From NCBI RefSeq assembly GCF_020171945.1, contig NZ_JAIVAP010000001.1:434001-498000 (forward strand): a stretch of 64,000 bases of DNA, read 5' to 3'. Both the position numbers and the translations under genes were made by a program. The number at the start of each line of letters is the position of its first letter. The first letter of the stretch is position 1. Origin of the DNA: Bacillus infantis (lineage in GTDB: Bacteria > Bacillota > Bacilli > Bacillales > Cytobacillaceae). Of the stretch, positions 27,887 through 36,474 are shown piece by piece. The notes below the pieces were generated by a model. It was not told where the DNA came from. It saw only the letters and a list, made by a program, of their open reading frames with translations, and ran no database searches.

Positions 27887-28294
27887 CTATACCTCTTCCA
27901 GGAGTTCTTGCTTCCCAAACAGCTTAAGCAGAAACTCCCTGTCCTCAGGAAAAGAAAGCGGAATCCTCTCAAGCTCTTCTGCGCCAATCCAGGATATATC
28001 ATAAATAAGTCCATCAGGGTCCTGGATAACAGGGCTGCCGCCGGCTATTTTAATTTCAAAATAACTGACTTCGGAAAGTTCAGTCTCTTTCACGAACAAA
28101 GGACGGATGATTTTTGCCAAATATCCTGTCTCCTCCAGCACTTCCCTGATACAGCATTCCTCACTGCGCTCTCCCTGCTCCTGCCCGCCCGAGGGAACTG
28201 ACCAGCGTTTTTCTTCATCAGGGGTTCCCTGCAGGACCATCAGCAGTTTACCATTTTCAATACAAACACCAGCTGAACCAATCCACTTCTTCAT
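27887..28294 (-). CDS. NUDIX hydrolase
   Basis: A 135-residue NUDIX enzyme with a complete box: G, five residues, E, then RSEECCI and REVLEETG. Such enzymes cleave nucleoside diphosphates linked to another group; the substrate cannot be read here. It lies 19 bases before the P-loop kinase gene, probably in one transcript. Confidence 0.92.
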   Translation of the reverse strand: MKKWIGSAGVCIENGKLLMVLQGTPDEEKRWSVPSGGQEQGERSEECCIREVLEETGYLAKIIRPLFVKETELSEVSYFEIKIAGGSPVIQDPDGLIYDISWIGAEELERIPLSFPEDREFLLKLFGKQELLEEV

Positions 28295-28383
28295 TTTCCT
28301 TCCTTGTACCTCCCATATACCGCTATATCATTATGCATTTCGATAATGAAGGTAGAAGTCCTTCTTTTTTGATGAAAAAAGAG

Positions 28384-28414
28384 CAAAGAAAAAAACAGAG
28401 GATATTCACTCTGT
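28384..28414 (-). terminator. Terminator of the VOC gene
   Basis: Arms ACAGAG/CTCTGT, then TTTTTTC on the minus strand. Confidence 0.75.
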
Positions 28415-28415
28415 C

Positions 28416-28811
28416 TTATACCATAAGTCCCCATATTTCTTGCAGGCGAATCTTTTCTTCTGATTTATCCAGATATTCAAAAAGGCCCAGCATATTTCCC
28501 CAGGGATCCGTAAAAGTGCCCCATTTTACAGGTACCCCGCTGCGCGACTGTATTAAAAAGGGCTCTGTCTTTAATTCATCCATCAGCCGCTGTCTTTCTG
28601 CTTCAATATTCTTGACTCCGAGGCGGATTGGCCCGCTTCCTTCTGCAGTCTTCCCTGAGGCCAGCTGCAGCCAGCTGCCAGGGACAAGCTCCCACTCGGC
28701 AAAACCTTCATGCGGAATAAAGTCAGGAGCTCTGTTGAGAAAGATGGTATACCAAGCCTCACCTCTTTTAAAGTCTGCCACTCGCAGCTGAGTGGTCATT
28801 TCAATGTACAT
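28416..28811 (-). CDS. VOC / glyoxalase family protein
   Basis: A 131-residue single VOC domain: begins with the strand MTTQLRVADFKRGEAWYTIF, centre SWLQLASG, and ends with WGTFTDPWGNMLGLFEY, the usual last metal-binding strand. GGAGG lies six bases before the ATG. Members include glyoxalases and resistance proteins; substrate unknown. Confidence 0.88.
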   Translation of the reverse strand: MYIEMTTQLRVADFKRGEAWYTIFLNRAPDFIPHEGFAEWELVPGSWLQLASGKTAEGSGPIRLGVKNIEAERQRLMDELKTEPFLIQSRSGVPVKWGTFTDPWGNMLGLFEYLDKSEEKIRLQEIWGLMV

Positions 28812-28996
28812 ATTGAACCTCCTCCTGGCGTTTTATTCAGTGTATCGGATAATATTTGGGAGGAGTTCTTCCCGATTGCTGTTTTTTTCGATCTAACTAA
28901 GAACTATTGGCTTGATTAATCAATGGTTTAACTGCTGAATATGAATTATTGTATTTTTTGACTCCACTTCTCTATGAATCAATTGCAGACCATCTG

Positions 28997-29296
28997 CTAA
29001 AAAGAATGGCAGCAATAAAAACAGCGATTGGCATTTGTAAAATACCGGTCAAGTATTTTGACAGTTCCGTGAAGGTTCCTTTGTTTTGCAATTGATGCAG
29101 TCAGTTCTTTACGAATCTCCATGAGTTTATCAAGCGGTATACTTTCAGAAAGCAGAAAGTCCTCGATGCTTTCAGTCAGCCATCCTGCCGTTTTACCCTG
29201 GACTGGCAAGGAAAGTATCTTGCTTAATAGCCTTCTTTTTTGTACAGTCCCGCGGGAACAGCAAGGACAGACTATTTTCTGCGAAATTTCTTCCAA
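28997..29296 (-). CDS. Small cysteine-containing protein, unknown
   Basis: A 99-residue frame with a CPCC near residue 10 and CFYCC near the C-terminus, possibly one metal site. The middle is helical (DKLMEIRKELTASIAKQRN). The TTG start has GGGGGAT six bases upstream. No family recognised; the frame may still be chance, although both cysteine pairs argue against that. Confidence 0.5.
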   Translation of the reverse strand: MEEISQKIVCPCCSRGTVQKRRLLSKILSLPVQGKTAGWLTESIEDFLLSESIPLDKLMEIRKELTASIAKQRNLHGTVKILDRYFTNANRCFYCCHSF

Positions 29297-29657
29297 GAGC
29301 CGATCCCCCTTCTCTTTTATATACGAATAGCTTATATGCTTTTGATAAAGATTTCTGTATGCTTAACGGAGGATTTTTTACATTTATGTTACAAATTTTC
29401 CTAGTTCTATTGTACGAGCCGGGCTTTCTTATACATACAGATAACAGCTTATTGTTAATTTTATAGATGGTGAATGAACGTATAATCCAGTGCGTATCTT
29501 TTATTAGATAGATATCCCTTCAAATTTAAAAAATAGTTTTCTGCAAAGTCTGGAAAGCTAGTATTGGAGAGTTTAAATGCTATAATTGAATAGTAATATC
29601 ACTTTATAATTCTTATATAACAGCTGATGTTTAATAAGAATCAGAGGGAGCACATGA
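29297..29657. other. AT-rich gap between divergent genes
   Basis: About 360 bases, AT-rich. Several -10-like hexamers (TATACA, TATAAT near 29480) occur without a well-spaced -35. I see no gene or structured element. Confidence 0.5.
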
Positions 29658-30689
29658 ATGGAAAACTGGAGAAATATTTGGGTTAAGACTGGTGCAAAGC
29701 GGATTATCATTTTTGCAATCATCCTCTTGCTCCTTATATCACTGCACAGCATGATCAATATCATCCTGCTGACCTTTATTTTTTCCTTTTTAATGGACCG
29801 GCTGACCACCCTGCTTACAGACAAGTGGAACCTTAACCGGCCCCTGGTGGTAATGTTTTTATACCTCGTTTTAATTGGAGGATTGACGCTCGCGGCCATA
29901 AATTATCTGCCTGTCATATCACGGGAAGTAACACAATTGATTGCCCAGCTGCAGGCGTTTTATCTGCACCCCCATGAAAATGGATTCATCAATTATATTG
30001 TATTGTTCATTGAACAAAATGATATCAACAAATATCTTGAGCAAGGATTTACGTTTTTGCTGAAATATTTTACCGATATAAGTAAAATCGGCATGCAAGT
30101 ACTGATATCACTGCTGCTCAGCCTGTTTTTCCTTCTTGAAAAGAAGAAACTGATAGATTTCACCTTAAAATTCAAGACGAGCAAAGTCGCTGCTTTCTAT
30201 GATGAAATCGAATATTTCTCGAGGAAATTCTCCATGACATTCGGAAAAGTCATTGAAGCTCAGTTTGTTATCGCCATCGTTAACTGCCTCCTGACGACAT
30301 TGGCTCTATGGATCATGGACTTCCCGCAGCTGGTAGCCCTTTCTTTGATGGTATTAGTCCTGGGGCTCATCCCTGTGGCAGGTGTCATTATCTCTATGAT
30401 TCCGCTGATCATTATAGCTTATTCAATAGGCGGATTCATGCTCGTCGGCTATATCATCCTGGTAGTCATGGTCATTCATGCTATTGAAGCTTATATCCTT
30501 AACCCGAAGCTTATGTCATCCAAAACAGAACTTCCGGTTTTTTATACCTTCATTGTACTCATCTTCTCAGAGCATTTCTTCGGAATTTGGGGTCTGATCG
30601 TCGGCATACCTGTATTTATGTTTCTGCTGGATATACTGGGCGTCAAAGAAATTGCCCCAAAACAAACAAAGCAGGCCCGCGTCAGCTGA
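29658..30689 (+). CDS. AI-2E family transporter (PerM-like)
   Basis: A 343-residue membrane protein with about eight helices and the family layout: two helices, an extended region (about 70-145), then a helical bundle with LGLIPVAGVIISMIPLIIIA and NPKLMSSKTELP. The family includes autoinducer-2 exporters, but most Bacillus members (YtvI, YueF, YdbI) have no proven substrate; some relatives exchange sodium for protons. GGGAG precedes the ATG at seven bases. Confidence 0.9.
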   Translation: MENWRNIWVKTGAKRIIIFAIILLLLISLHSMINIILLTFIFSFLMDRLTTLLTDKWNLNRPLVVMFLYLVLIGGLTLAAINYLPVISREVTQLIAQLQAFYLHPHENGFINYIVLFIEQNDINKYLEQGFTFLLKYFTDISKIGMQVLISLLLSLFFLLEKKKLIDFTLKFKTSKVAAFYDEIEYFSRKFSMTFGKVIEAQFVIAIVNCLLTTLALWIMDFPQLVALSLMVLVLGLIPVAGVIISMIPLIIIAYSIGGFMLVGYIILVVMVIHAIEAYILNPKLMSSKTELPVFYTFIVLIFSEHFFGIWGLIVGIPVFMFLLDILGVKEIAPKQTKQARVS

Positions 30690-30740
30690 CCTGCTTTTTC
30701 TCTGGACAAAAAGGATGCACCTTTAGGCTGCATCCTTTTT
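30671..30740. terminator. Two terminators between convergent genes
   Basis: GCAGG/CCTGC plus TTTTTC ends the AI-2E gene. A second, symmetric hairpin with arms of twelve bases (30708-30719 and 30729-30740) carries A and T runs on both sides and can serve both strands. Confidence 0.9.
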
Positions 30741-30746
30741 AACATG

Positions 30747-32039
30747 CTATGAAACTCTCTTTACTTCAATATACAGGACCTGGTGCCCGTCTTTTTCTGT
30801 AATTTTGAAAATAAACCCTTCTGCTTCCACTTGTGTTCCAACTTCAGCATCGAAATCCTGTGAAAGGACCCAGCCGCCAATCGTATCGATATCATCACTT
30901 AACAGTTCAATTCCGAGAAGGTCGTTCACGTCCTCAAGCAGCATTTTGGCATCAAGGATGTATTCATCTTCCTTCACCTTCCGGATTTCAGGTATTTCAT
31001 CGTCATCAAATTCATCCCTGATTTCTCCAACGATTTCCTCAAGGATATCTTCTACCGTAACGAGTCCTGATGTTCCGCCATACTCATCCATAATGATTGC
31101 AATATGGGTCCGTTCTTTCTGCATCTTTACGAGCAGATCATGAATCGGTATATTCTCAATCACATGCATGACAGGCTTTACGAACTCTGACAATTCGTGG
31201 ATCATACCGTCATCCAGTATTTTTGCAGTGAGAAATTCCTTTACGTTAACATAGCCGATGATATGATCTTTATCTCCATTGACAACAGGATAGCGGGTAT
31301 AATTCTCCTCTTCCACCGTTAGCATAATTTCTTCAAAATTATCTTCAATACTGATCGTAATCATTTCGGTGCGCGGCACCATGATCTCTTTTGCAACTCT
31401 TTCATCGAATTCGAAGATATTGTTAACGTATTTCAGTTCGTTCTGGTTGATTTCCCCGCTCTTATAGCTTTCTGACAAAAGCAGGCGAAGTTCTTCCTCT
31501 GAATGGGCAAGCTCATGCTCGGATGCCGGTTTCAGGCCAAAAAGACCGACTAGCAAACGAGCAGACCCGTTCAGGAACCAGATGAAAGGATACATCAGGC
31601 GGTAAAACCAGATGATGGGCCTCGCAAAGAGCAATGTGATTTTTTCAGCCTTTTGTATGGCAAGAGTCTTTGGTGCAAGCTCCCCTACGACAACATGCAG
31701 GAAAGTGGCAATAGCAAATGCAAATGCCAGAGTCAGAATATGGGAAAGCGATTCGCTTACTTGGAAATATTCAAGCACAGGGTGCAGGATAACTTCAAAT
31801 GTCGATTCCCCTACCCACCCGATGCCCAGTGCTGTCACGGTAATGCCGAGCTGGCAGGCAGAAAGATACTCATCAAGATGTGTCACGACTTTTTTTGCAG
31901 CCAGTGACCCGTTTTTCCCTTCTGCAATAAGCTGGTCAATCTTAGAAGATCTTACTTTAACGATTGCAAATTCCGTCGCTACGAAAAAGGCGGTCAATGC
32001 AATTAAAATAGCAAAAATGATCAAGTTAATAGTGGTCAA
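30747..32039 (-). CDS. HlyC/CorC (CNNM-type) family protein with CBS domains
   Basis: A 430-residue membrane protein: DUF21 domain with three or four helices (1-190), a CBS pair (about 205-330, [14 protein letters not shown] and [20 protein letters not shown]), and a C-terminal CorC_HlyC domain (about 345-425). Bacillus relatives such as MpfA (YhdP) and YugS are linked to magnesium efflux. The start appears to be a TTG at 32039, whose ribosome binding site is odd: AGGAGG is 22 bases away, across a hairpin. Confidence 0.93.
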   Translation of the reverse strand: MTTINLIIFAILIALTAFFVATEFAIVKVRSSKIDQLIAEGKNGSLAAKKVVTHLDEYLSACQLGITVTALGIGWVGESTFEVILHPVLEYFQVSESLSHILTLAFAFAIATFLHVVVGELAPKTLAIQKAEKITLLFARPIIWFYRLMYPFIWFLNGSARLLVGLFGLKPASEHELAHSEEELRLLLSESYKSGEINQNELKYVNNIFEFDERVAKEIMVPRTEMITISIEDNFEEIMLTVEEENYTRYPVVNGDKDHIIGYVNVKEFLTAKILDDGMIHELSEFVKPVMHVIENIPIHDLLVKMQKERTHIAIIMDEYGGTSGLVTVEDILEEIVGEIRDEFDDDEIPEIRKVKEDEYILDAKMLLEDVNDLLGIELLSDDIDTIGGWVLSQDFDAEVGTQVEAEGFIFKITEKDGHQVLYIEVKRVS

Positions 32040-32525
32040 TGAATAGCCTTACAAAGTAAGGCGTACACCTCCTGGAAAATTAGGGTCATGACCGCTGCTA
32101 ATCCCCTGGCAGTTGATCAGGCAAGTCAGGAGAAATATTTTTTACTCATGTTTATTTAAGACTAGTAAGGCGCTGGTGTCGGCAGCAGCCTTTAATCCAT
32201 TACTTAAGCCGAATCCCGGCCAGGCTGCAGCGGCAATTCAATTTAGAACGTACAGGTTTCAGCAAACTAAATTTGGTGTAATAGTTTACAGAACCCCTTG
32301 CATCATAGGTTGCTGTTGAAAAGCCAAGCTGCTTTAATTGCTCGTTCCCAAATGAATCACCCCCTTACCGGCACGTTATAGTTAGTTCTTATTTTACTGT
32401 CATTTTTGGCCGGTGGCAATCTATTAGCCCTTCTGTCCATTAAATGTTCAAAAATGATAAATCAAAGCCAGATGGTTAAGCTAAATATTGGACAAACCAT
32501 TTGGAAAAAATGGAGAGGTGAAAAG
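32040..32525. other. Long divergent gap with stable hairpins
   Basis: About 485 bases between the divergent HlyC/CorC and cation-efflux genes. On the minus strand GCCTTAC-TTT-GTAAGGC forms a hairpin between AGGAGG and the TTG start. A second hairpin (near 32167-32192) has arms AAGGC-GCTG/CAGC-GCCTT with one bulge. The pattern does not match M-box, yybP-ykoY, ydaO or cobalamin riboswitches as I know them. Confidence 0.45.
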
Positions 32526-33488
32526 ATGTCTTTTATCCAATTATTGAAAAAAGGAAACAAATCATCCGGCATTGCTGCGATCGGCAATACTGTGCTTACA
32601 ATTGCCAAAGGGATTGCTGCTGCCATAAGCGGCAGCGGTACAATGCTTGCAACCACGCTGCACTCTGCAGCAGACGCCCTCAATCAGGGCTTTGTATTCA
32701 TTGGCAGTGCCCTTGCTGAAAAGGAGCCGACGAAAAGATTCCCGACCGGCTTTGGGCGTGTTGTCAACCTGTTTGTGCTCGTTGCTGTGATCGTCATCGC
32801 AATTATGGCCTATGAAACAATCCACAAAGGCTGGGAGCTGATCCAGCACCCAAAGGAGTCCACCAATATCCTGCTTAATATTGCCATCATGCTTCTCGCT
32901 ATAGGGGTTGACGGCTTCATTCTATTAAAGGCGATGAAGGAAATTAATCATGAAACCCGCAGTGAGGCCAAAGGCTTTGCCATTGTTACGACTGCTTTCA
33001 AGAATAATGGACTGGCATCACCGCCGACCAGACTTGTGTTTTATGAAGACCTGATTGCCACATTTGGCGCACTGCTTGCCCTTGTTTCCATCCTGCTTGC
33101 TCACTTTACCGGTTTTTATTTTCTGGATGGGGTCGGAACGATACTGATCGGCTTACTGCTCACAGGGATTGCTGTTAAAATCGGCTATGAAAATACCATC
33201 GGACTGATCGGGGTAGCCGCCCCGAAAGTCGTTGAGGACCGAGTAGCAGATATGATCCTTTCCGACCCTGATGTGGTGGATATCATGGATATGCGCATCC
33301 TGCAGGAAGGCAGGCGCTTCCATGTAGAAAGCTACATTGAGCTTAGGGCTGGCCTCTCACTGGCAGATGCTGATGATATCAAATTCAGAGTCCGCGACCT
33401 GCTGCTGACAGATACCGATATCGGCGATGCCACACTTGGTATACTGGAAACAGACAATGTCCAGACCTGGAAAGATGAAGACGAATAA
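32526..33488 (+). CDS. Cation diffusion facilitator family transporter
   Basis: A 320-residue CDF protein exporting divalent metals (zinc, iron or manganese type not resolved). Six helices: GNTVLTIAKGIAAAISGSGT, with TTLHSAADALNQGF carrying the helix-2 H/D metal site, and a second set with HSAAD-like partner NNGLAS in helix 5 less canonical. The C-terminal cytoplasmic domain is present (VVDIMDMRILQEGRRFHVES). GAGAGGTG precedes the ATG at 32526. Confidence 0.9.
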   Translation: MSFIQLLKKGNKSSGIAAIGNTVLTIAKGIAAAISGSGTMLATTLHSAADALNQGFVFIGSALAEKEPTKRFPTGFGRVVNLFVLVAVIVIAIMAYETIHKGWELIQHPKESTNILLNIAIMLLAIGVDGFILLKAMKEINHETRSEAKGFAIVTTAFKNNGLASPPTRLVFYEDLIATFGALLALVSILLAHFTGFYFLDGVGTILIGLLLTGIAVKIGYENTIGLIGVAAPKVVEDRVADMILSDPDVVDIMDMRILQEGRRFHVESYIELRAGLSLADADDIKFRVRDLLLTDTDIGDATLGILETDNVQTWKDEDE

Positions 33489-33490
33489 AT

Positions 33491-33522
33491 AAAGAAGAGG
33501 GACACCTCTTCTTTATTTATTT
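33491..33522. terminator. Terminator between convergent genes
   Basis: Arms AAGAAGAGG/CCTCTTCTT with a GACA loop and T/A-rich flanks on both sides. Confidence 0.85.
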
Positions 33523-33870
33523 GGGCAGGGTGTGATACCCTTTTTCGCCATAAGGCTGGAAATGCTCATGCCATTTCTTCTCAAGCTCTGCGAGTGCTTC
33601 CTTTTCACTGTAATACGGGTCGTCAATCGGCTTTAGAACCTCAAGCACCGAGATTTCGAAAGCATCCTTCCCAGATTTCCTCCAATCTTCCTGAAGAGGC
33701 TTATTAACATAGGACCCTGTTTCCAGACTGAATCTCAGACCGTTCAATGTCTTAATATTTCTGGTGCTTCCAATAAACATTTTTTTGCTGTGTTTGTTTT
33801 TTATTTGAAAGACACCTGCTTCCACTGGCACTTCCATGAATTGATTTTTCAGTTCCTTTTTCCGGTCCAT
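33517..33870 (-). CDS. GIY-YIG family protein
   Basis: A 117-residue protein with a variant GIY-YIG core: AGVFQIKN in place of GIYxI and MFIGSTRNIK in place of YVGxTxNL, followed by W and E at expected places. Catalysis as a nuclease is uncertain. The ATG at 33870 follows GGGGG at eight bases. It lies 18 bases after a DUF2087 regulator gene, a pairing seen in other Bacillus genomes as I recall. Confidence 0.85.
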   Translation of the reverse strand: MDRKKELKNQFMEVPVEAGVFQIKNKHSKKMFIGSTRNIKTLNGLRFSLETGSYVNKPLQEDWRKSGKDAFEISVLEVLKPIDDPYYSEKEALAELEKKWHEHFQPYGEKGYHTLPK

Positions 33871-33888
33871 GATTCTTTCCCCCATCTT

Positions 33889-34647
33889 TTATTTTTTCAG
33901 CCAATAGGCGCTTCCATCGGCCTTTCTGTCCAGCAGGCCATATTCAATTAAATATCTTCTGATCAGAGCATAGTCTTCATAAATGCCCTCTATAATGCTG
34001 TTTAACTCTTTTTCCCTGTACACTTTGCCAGCCTCCAGAAACTTGCTGATCTCTCTTATCACTGCCAGCCGCTGTTTTTCTTTTGGCGGAAATTTTTCAA
34101 GGCCGCCTGCAATGCCTCCGGGAAAGAATTTATCGACGATTTTCTGCTGTTCTTCCTTTGTAATGGCATATCTGTCATCAACCATTGATGCATGTTTATG
34201 AGGTGGTACAAAAGCCGGCGCATACTGGTCCTTTTCTCGCAAGAGCTCCATGATTGCAAGGAATGTTTTCGCCTGCCTCTCTTTTTCCTTTAGAGCAAAA
34301 CGATGATGCCTAATGGTAGAAGCGCTTCCGATGCCCATTTCGGCCTGCACCTCTTTATCCGCCATTCCCTTATAGAACAATTTCAAAAGCTGGCTCTGAT
34401 GCTCTGTCAGCCCGGTCCATTTCTTGTCAAGACCCAGCAAATAGTCAAACACCGAGGAATGTGATCTCTCGATATGAAGCCGCGTATATCTCTCTGCTTC
34501 ATACAAGCGGTCTTCATATGGATAAACTACACCCTTTTCAATTTTCTCACCGCATAACAAGCAAAGAAAGCTATCTTCTTCTTCTCTGTATCCTTTTTTT
34601 ATTTCCTCAAGACTTGCCTCCCAAAGGCTTGCAGATGTATCACGCAT
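33889..34647 (-). CDS. DUF2087 domain transcriptional regulator
   Basis: A 252-residue protein of three parts: an N-terminal zinc-finger-like region (CLLCGEKIEKG with RLHIERSH, about 28-62), a LuxR-type helix-turn-helix (LTEHQSQLLKLFYKGMADKE, about 80-125), and a C-terminal DUF2087 domain (FPPKEKQRLAVIREISKFLE, about 185-250). Probably a DNA-binding regulator. Cotranscribed with the GIY-YIG gene. The zinc finger is inferred from spacing only. Confidence 0.8.
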   Translation of the reverse strand: MRDTSASLWEASLEEIKKGYREEEDSFLCLLCGEKIEKGVVYPYEDRLYEAERYTRLHIERSHSSVFDYLLGLDKKWTGLTEHQSQLLKLFYKGMADKEVQAEMGIGSASTIRHHRFALKEKERQAKTFLAIMELLREKDQYAPAFVPPHKHASMVDDRYAITKEEQQKIVDKFFPGGIAGGLEKFPPKEKQRLAVIREISKFLEAGKVYREKELNSIIEGIYEDYALIRRYLIEYGLLDRKADGSAYWLKK

Positions 34648-34745
34648 TAAAATACCTCCAATGACCCGCAGGTTTATTAATAAACAATTATAAATTTAGT
34701 TGATTATTATACAAACAATATATAATTTTGTTTGTAATTAGTCAA

Positions 34746-34776
34746 TTAAAAAACGGCTATCCTTTTTGGATAGCCG
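34746..34776 (-). terminator. Terminator of the crcB pair
   Basis: Nine-base arms CGGCTATCC/GGATAGCCG, then TTTTTTAA on the minus strand. Confidence 0.9.
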
Positions 34777-34783
34777 AAGATCA

Positions 34784-35146
34784 TTAAATATTATTCCCTG
34801 TCAGATAGCCTAGAAAGGCGAGGGAAATTCCGAAAACATATGTAATGCCAATGTACAGGAAGAGTGCTTTTTTCTTTTGTCCGATATGCAGCTGGATGGT
34901 TTCTAGCTTAAGTGTAGAAAAGGTTGTAAAAGCACCCATAAACCCGGTGCCGGCGAATAAAAGATAACTCTGATCCAGATGAGCTCCTGTCAGCAGGCCA
35001 AGCAAGAAGGCACCAGACAGATTGACGATGATCGTTCCAATAGGAAGGGTTTTCTTTTTGCTGTTATATTTCCGGCTTATGGCAAACCGGGCAATGCTCC
35101 CGAAAAATCCGCCAATGCCTACCAGTGCAAAGTGGAAAATACTCAT
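34784..35146 (-). CDS. crcB: Fluoride channel subunit CrcB (second)
   Basis: A 120-residue CrcB/Fluc protein with four helices; GGFFGSIARFAISR, then GTGFMGAFTTFST, the conserved phenylalanine/threonine segment lining the fluoride pore. It overlaps the upstream crcB by four bases (ATGA). Many Firmicutes carry two crcB genes whose products form a heterodimer. No fluoride riboswitch is seen upstream of the pair. Confidence 0.93.
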   Translation of the reverse strand: MSIFHFALVGIGGFFGSIARFAISRKYNSKKKTLPIGTIIVNLSGAFLLGLLTGAHLDQSYLLFAGTGFMGAFTTFSTLKLETIQLHIGQKKKALFLYIGITYVFGISLAFLGYLTGNNI

Positions 35147-35517
35147 ATGGCTCCCTCCTCCTTAGCTATCCTGAATCCAAGCCGGCTGAAAAAAAGTCCG
35201 CCGATCATGCTGAAGATGATATAAAGGATTCCGAGGTATGCATGTCCCTTGTTAAATAAATCGACAGTTTCCACACTTAAAGTTGAGAAAGTCGTGAATG
35301 CTCCGACAAAACCCGTGCCAATAGCGGCCATAAGCTCAGGAGTGACTTTCATTTTTTTAAATACACTGGTTGTCAGCCAGGCAAGCAAAAAGCTGCCGGC
35401 CAGATTGCAGGCCAATGTGCCGTACGGAAAAACATTCTCCACGAACAGGCTGATCCCTATCCAGTATCTCAGCATGCTGCCTAACATTCCGGCCAGTCCG
35501 ACATACATATAAATCAT
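35143..35517 (-). CDS. crcB: Fluoride channel subunit CrcB (first)
   Basis: A 124-residue CrcB/Fluc subunit: GMLGSMLRYWIGI at the N-terminus, NLAGSFLLAW and GTGFVGAFTTFSTLSVET. The ATG at 35517 follows AAAGGAG by eight bases; the longer frame has no such site. It and the next gene differ enough to make a two-gene, heterodimeric fluoride exporter likely. Confidence 0.93.
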   Translation of the reverse strand: MIYMYVGLAGMLGSMLRYWIGISLFVENVFPYGTLACNLAGSFLLAWLTTSVFKKMKVTPELMAAIGTGFVGAFTTFSTLSVETVDLFNKGHAYLGILYIIFSMIGGLFFSRLGFRIAKEEGAI

Positions 35518-35596
35518 GATGATTGCTCCTTTATTACTAATAATCTTTAATCGCACCTTTTAGTATAGCACCTTTCTTGATGCCCTTTAAAATCAA

Positions 35597-35628
35597 GAAA
35601 AAACTCCTGCCATTTATGGGAGGAGTTC
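35597..35628 (-). terminator. Terminator of the FMN reductase gene
   Basis: Ten-base arms (35602-35611, 35618-35627; one mismatch), then TTTTTTC on the minus strand. Confidence 0.85.
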
Positions 35629-35638
35629 TTCTGAGTTC

Positions 35639-36175
35639 TTATTTGTCCAAGGATTCCTGGAGAGTGATCAGTTCCCTTGCCAGCTTTTCAATTCTCTCAA
35701 GGACAATGGGTGCTGCAATTTCATTGTCCTCATTAAAATCATTGCTGTGAACAAAAACTGAGCTGGCTGGGATAGTTCCCTTTAAGTAGGAAATGATCGG
35801 CTTAAGCTGATATTCCGCAACAAGAAAATGCTTGTCGGATCCCCCTGTTGTTAAAACACCGACTGCTTTTGATTTAAAAACATCTACAGCAAGATGATCA
35901 AATAGATTTTTCAGCGCTCCTGTAATGGAGGCCTGATATATCGGCGTGCCTATAACGAGGAAGTCGGCTTCAGTTATAGTCTGCACAACCTTCCATGTGT
36001 CGCTGTTATAATAAGTCAGCGGCTTGCCTGTAACAAACTCAACGTCATAGTCCTTTAAGTCAAGCAGCTCTGTCTGGATAGATGGAGACAAGCGCTTTGC
36101 CGCAGCGAGTACTTCATGTACAGCCTTTGATGTTTTCGATCCGGTCAGGGATCCTGAAATGCCGACAAGTTTCAC
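35639..36175 (-). CDS. NADPH-dependent FMN reductase
   Basis: A 178-residue flavodoxin-like reductase (SsuE/YdgI group): phosphate loop GSLTGSKTSK, then IGTPIYQASITGALKNLFDH, then VLTTGGSDKHFL. It should reduce FMN with NAD(P)H for a partner oxygenase or act as a quinone or azo reductase; no partner gene is adjacent. GTG start with GGGAGG upstream. Confidence 0.88.
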   Translation of the reverse strand: MKLVGISGSLTGSKTSKAVHEVLAAAKRLSPSIQTELLDLKDYDVEFVTGKPLTYYNSDTWKVVQTITEADFLVIGTPIYQASITGALKNLFDHLAVDVFKSKAVGVLTTGGSDKHFLVAEYQLKPIISYLKGTIPASSVFVHSNDFNEDNEIAAPIVLERIEKLARELITLQESLDK

Positions 36176-36204
36176 AACCGATTCCTCCCAATGTCAGTTC
36201 TTTT

Positions 36205-36444
36205 TTAAACAGCAAATTCCTTCAATTCATTATCAATATGCTCTTTTATCAATTGAAGACACTCTTCTGCCGTCCTTGCAAATATGCGCTTCCCATTCAC
36301 TATAGCATAAGGCCGCCTGGCGCACATGCCGCAAAAGGATAGGCAGCTGCTCTCAATAACGGCTACTTCACGATATTGCGCTTCAAGGAGTCCTTCAAGG
36401 TCCAGTTCTGCAATCAGGCTGCCGTCGCAAATCTCCACTACCAC
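36205..36444 (-). CDS. DUF1450 (YuzB-like) protein
   Basis: A 79-residue protein with the family core SSCLSFCGMCARRPYAIVNG and AEECLQLIKEHID, matching YuzB of B. subtilis. The three cysteines suggest a small metal or iron-sulfur site (inference). GTG start; the site GGGAGGTGAG is about 18 bases upstream. Confidence 0.85.
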   Translation of the reverse strand: MVVEICDGSLIAELDLEGLLEAQYREVAVIESSCLSFCGMCARRPYAIVNGKRIFARTAEECLQLIKEHIDNELKEFAV

Positions 36445-36474
36445 TATCCCAAAAGCGGCTCACCTCCCTGCTTT

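Noticed and set aside
32150-32400. A GCCGAATCC segment suggested a ydaO-type c-di-AMP riboswitch on the plus strand
   Set aside because: The other conserved segments of that riboswitch are not present in order, so the match is a short coincidence.
35518-35596. Search for a fluoride riboswitch before the crcB pair
   Set aside because: The short gap lacks the conserved pseudoknot segments; only a ribosome binding site is visible.
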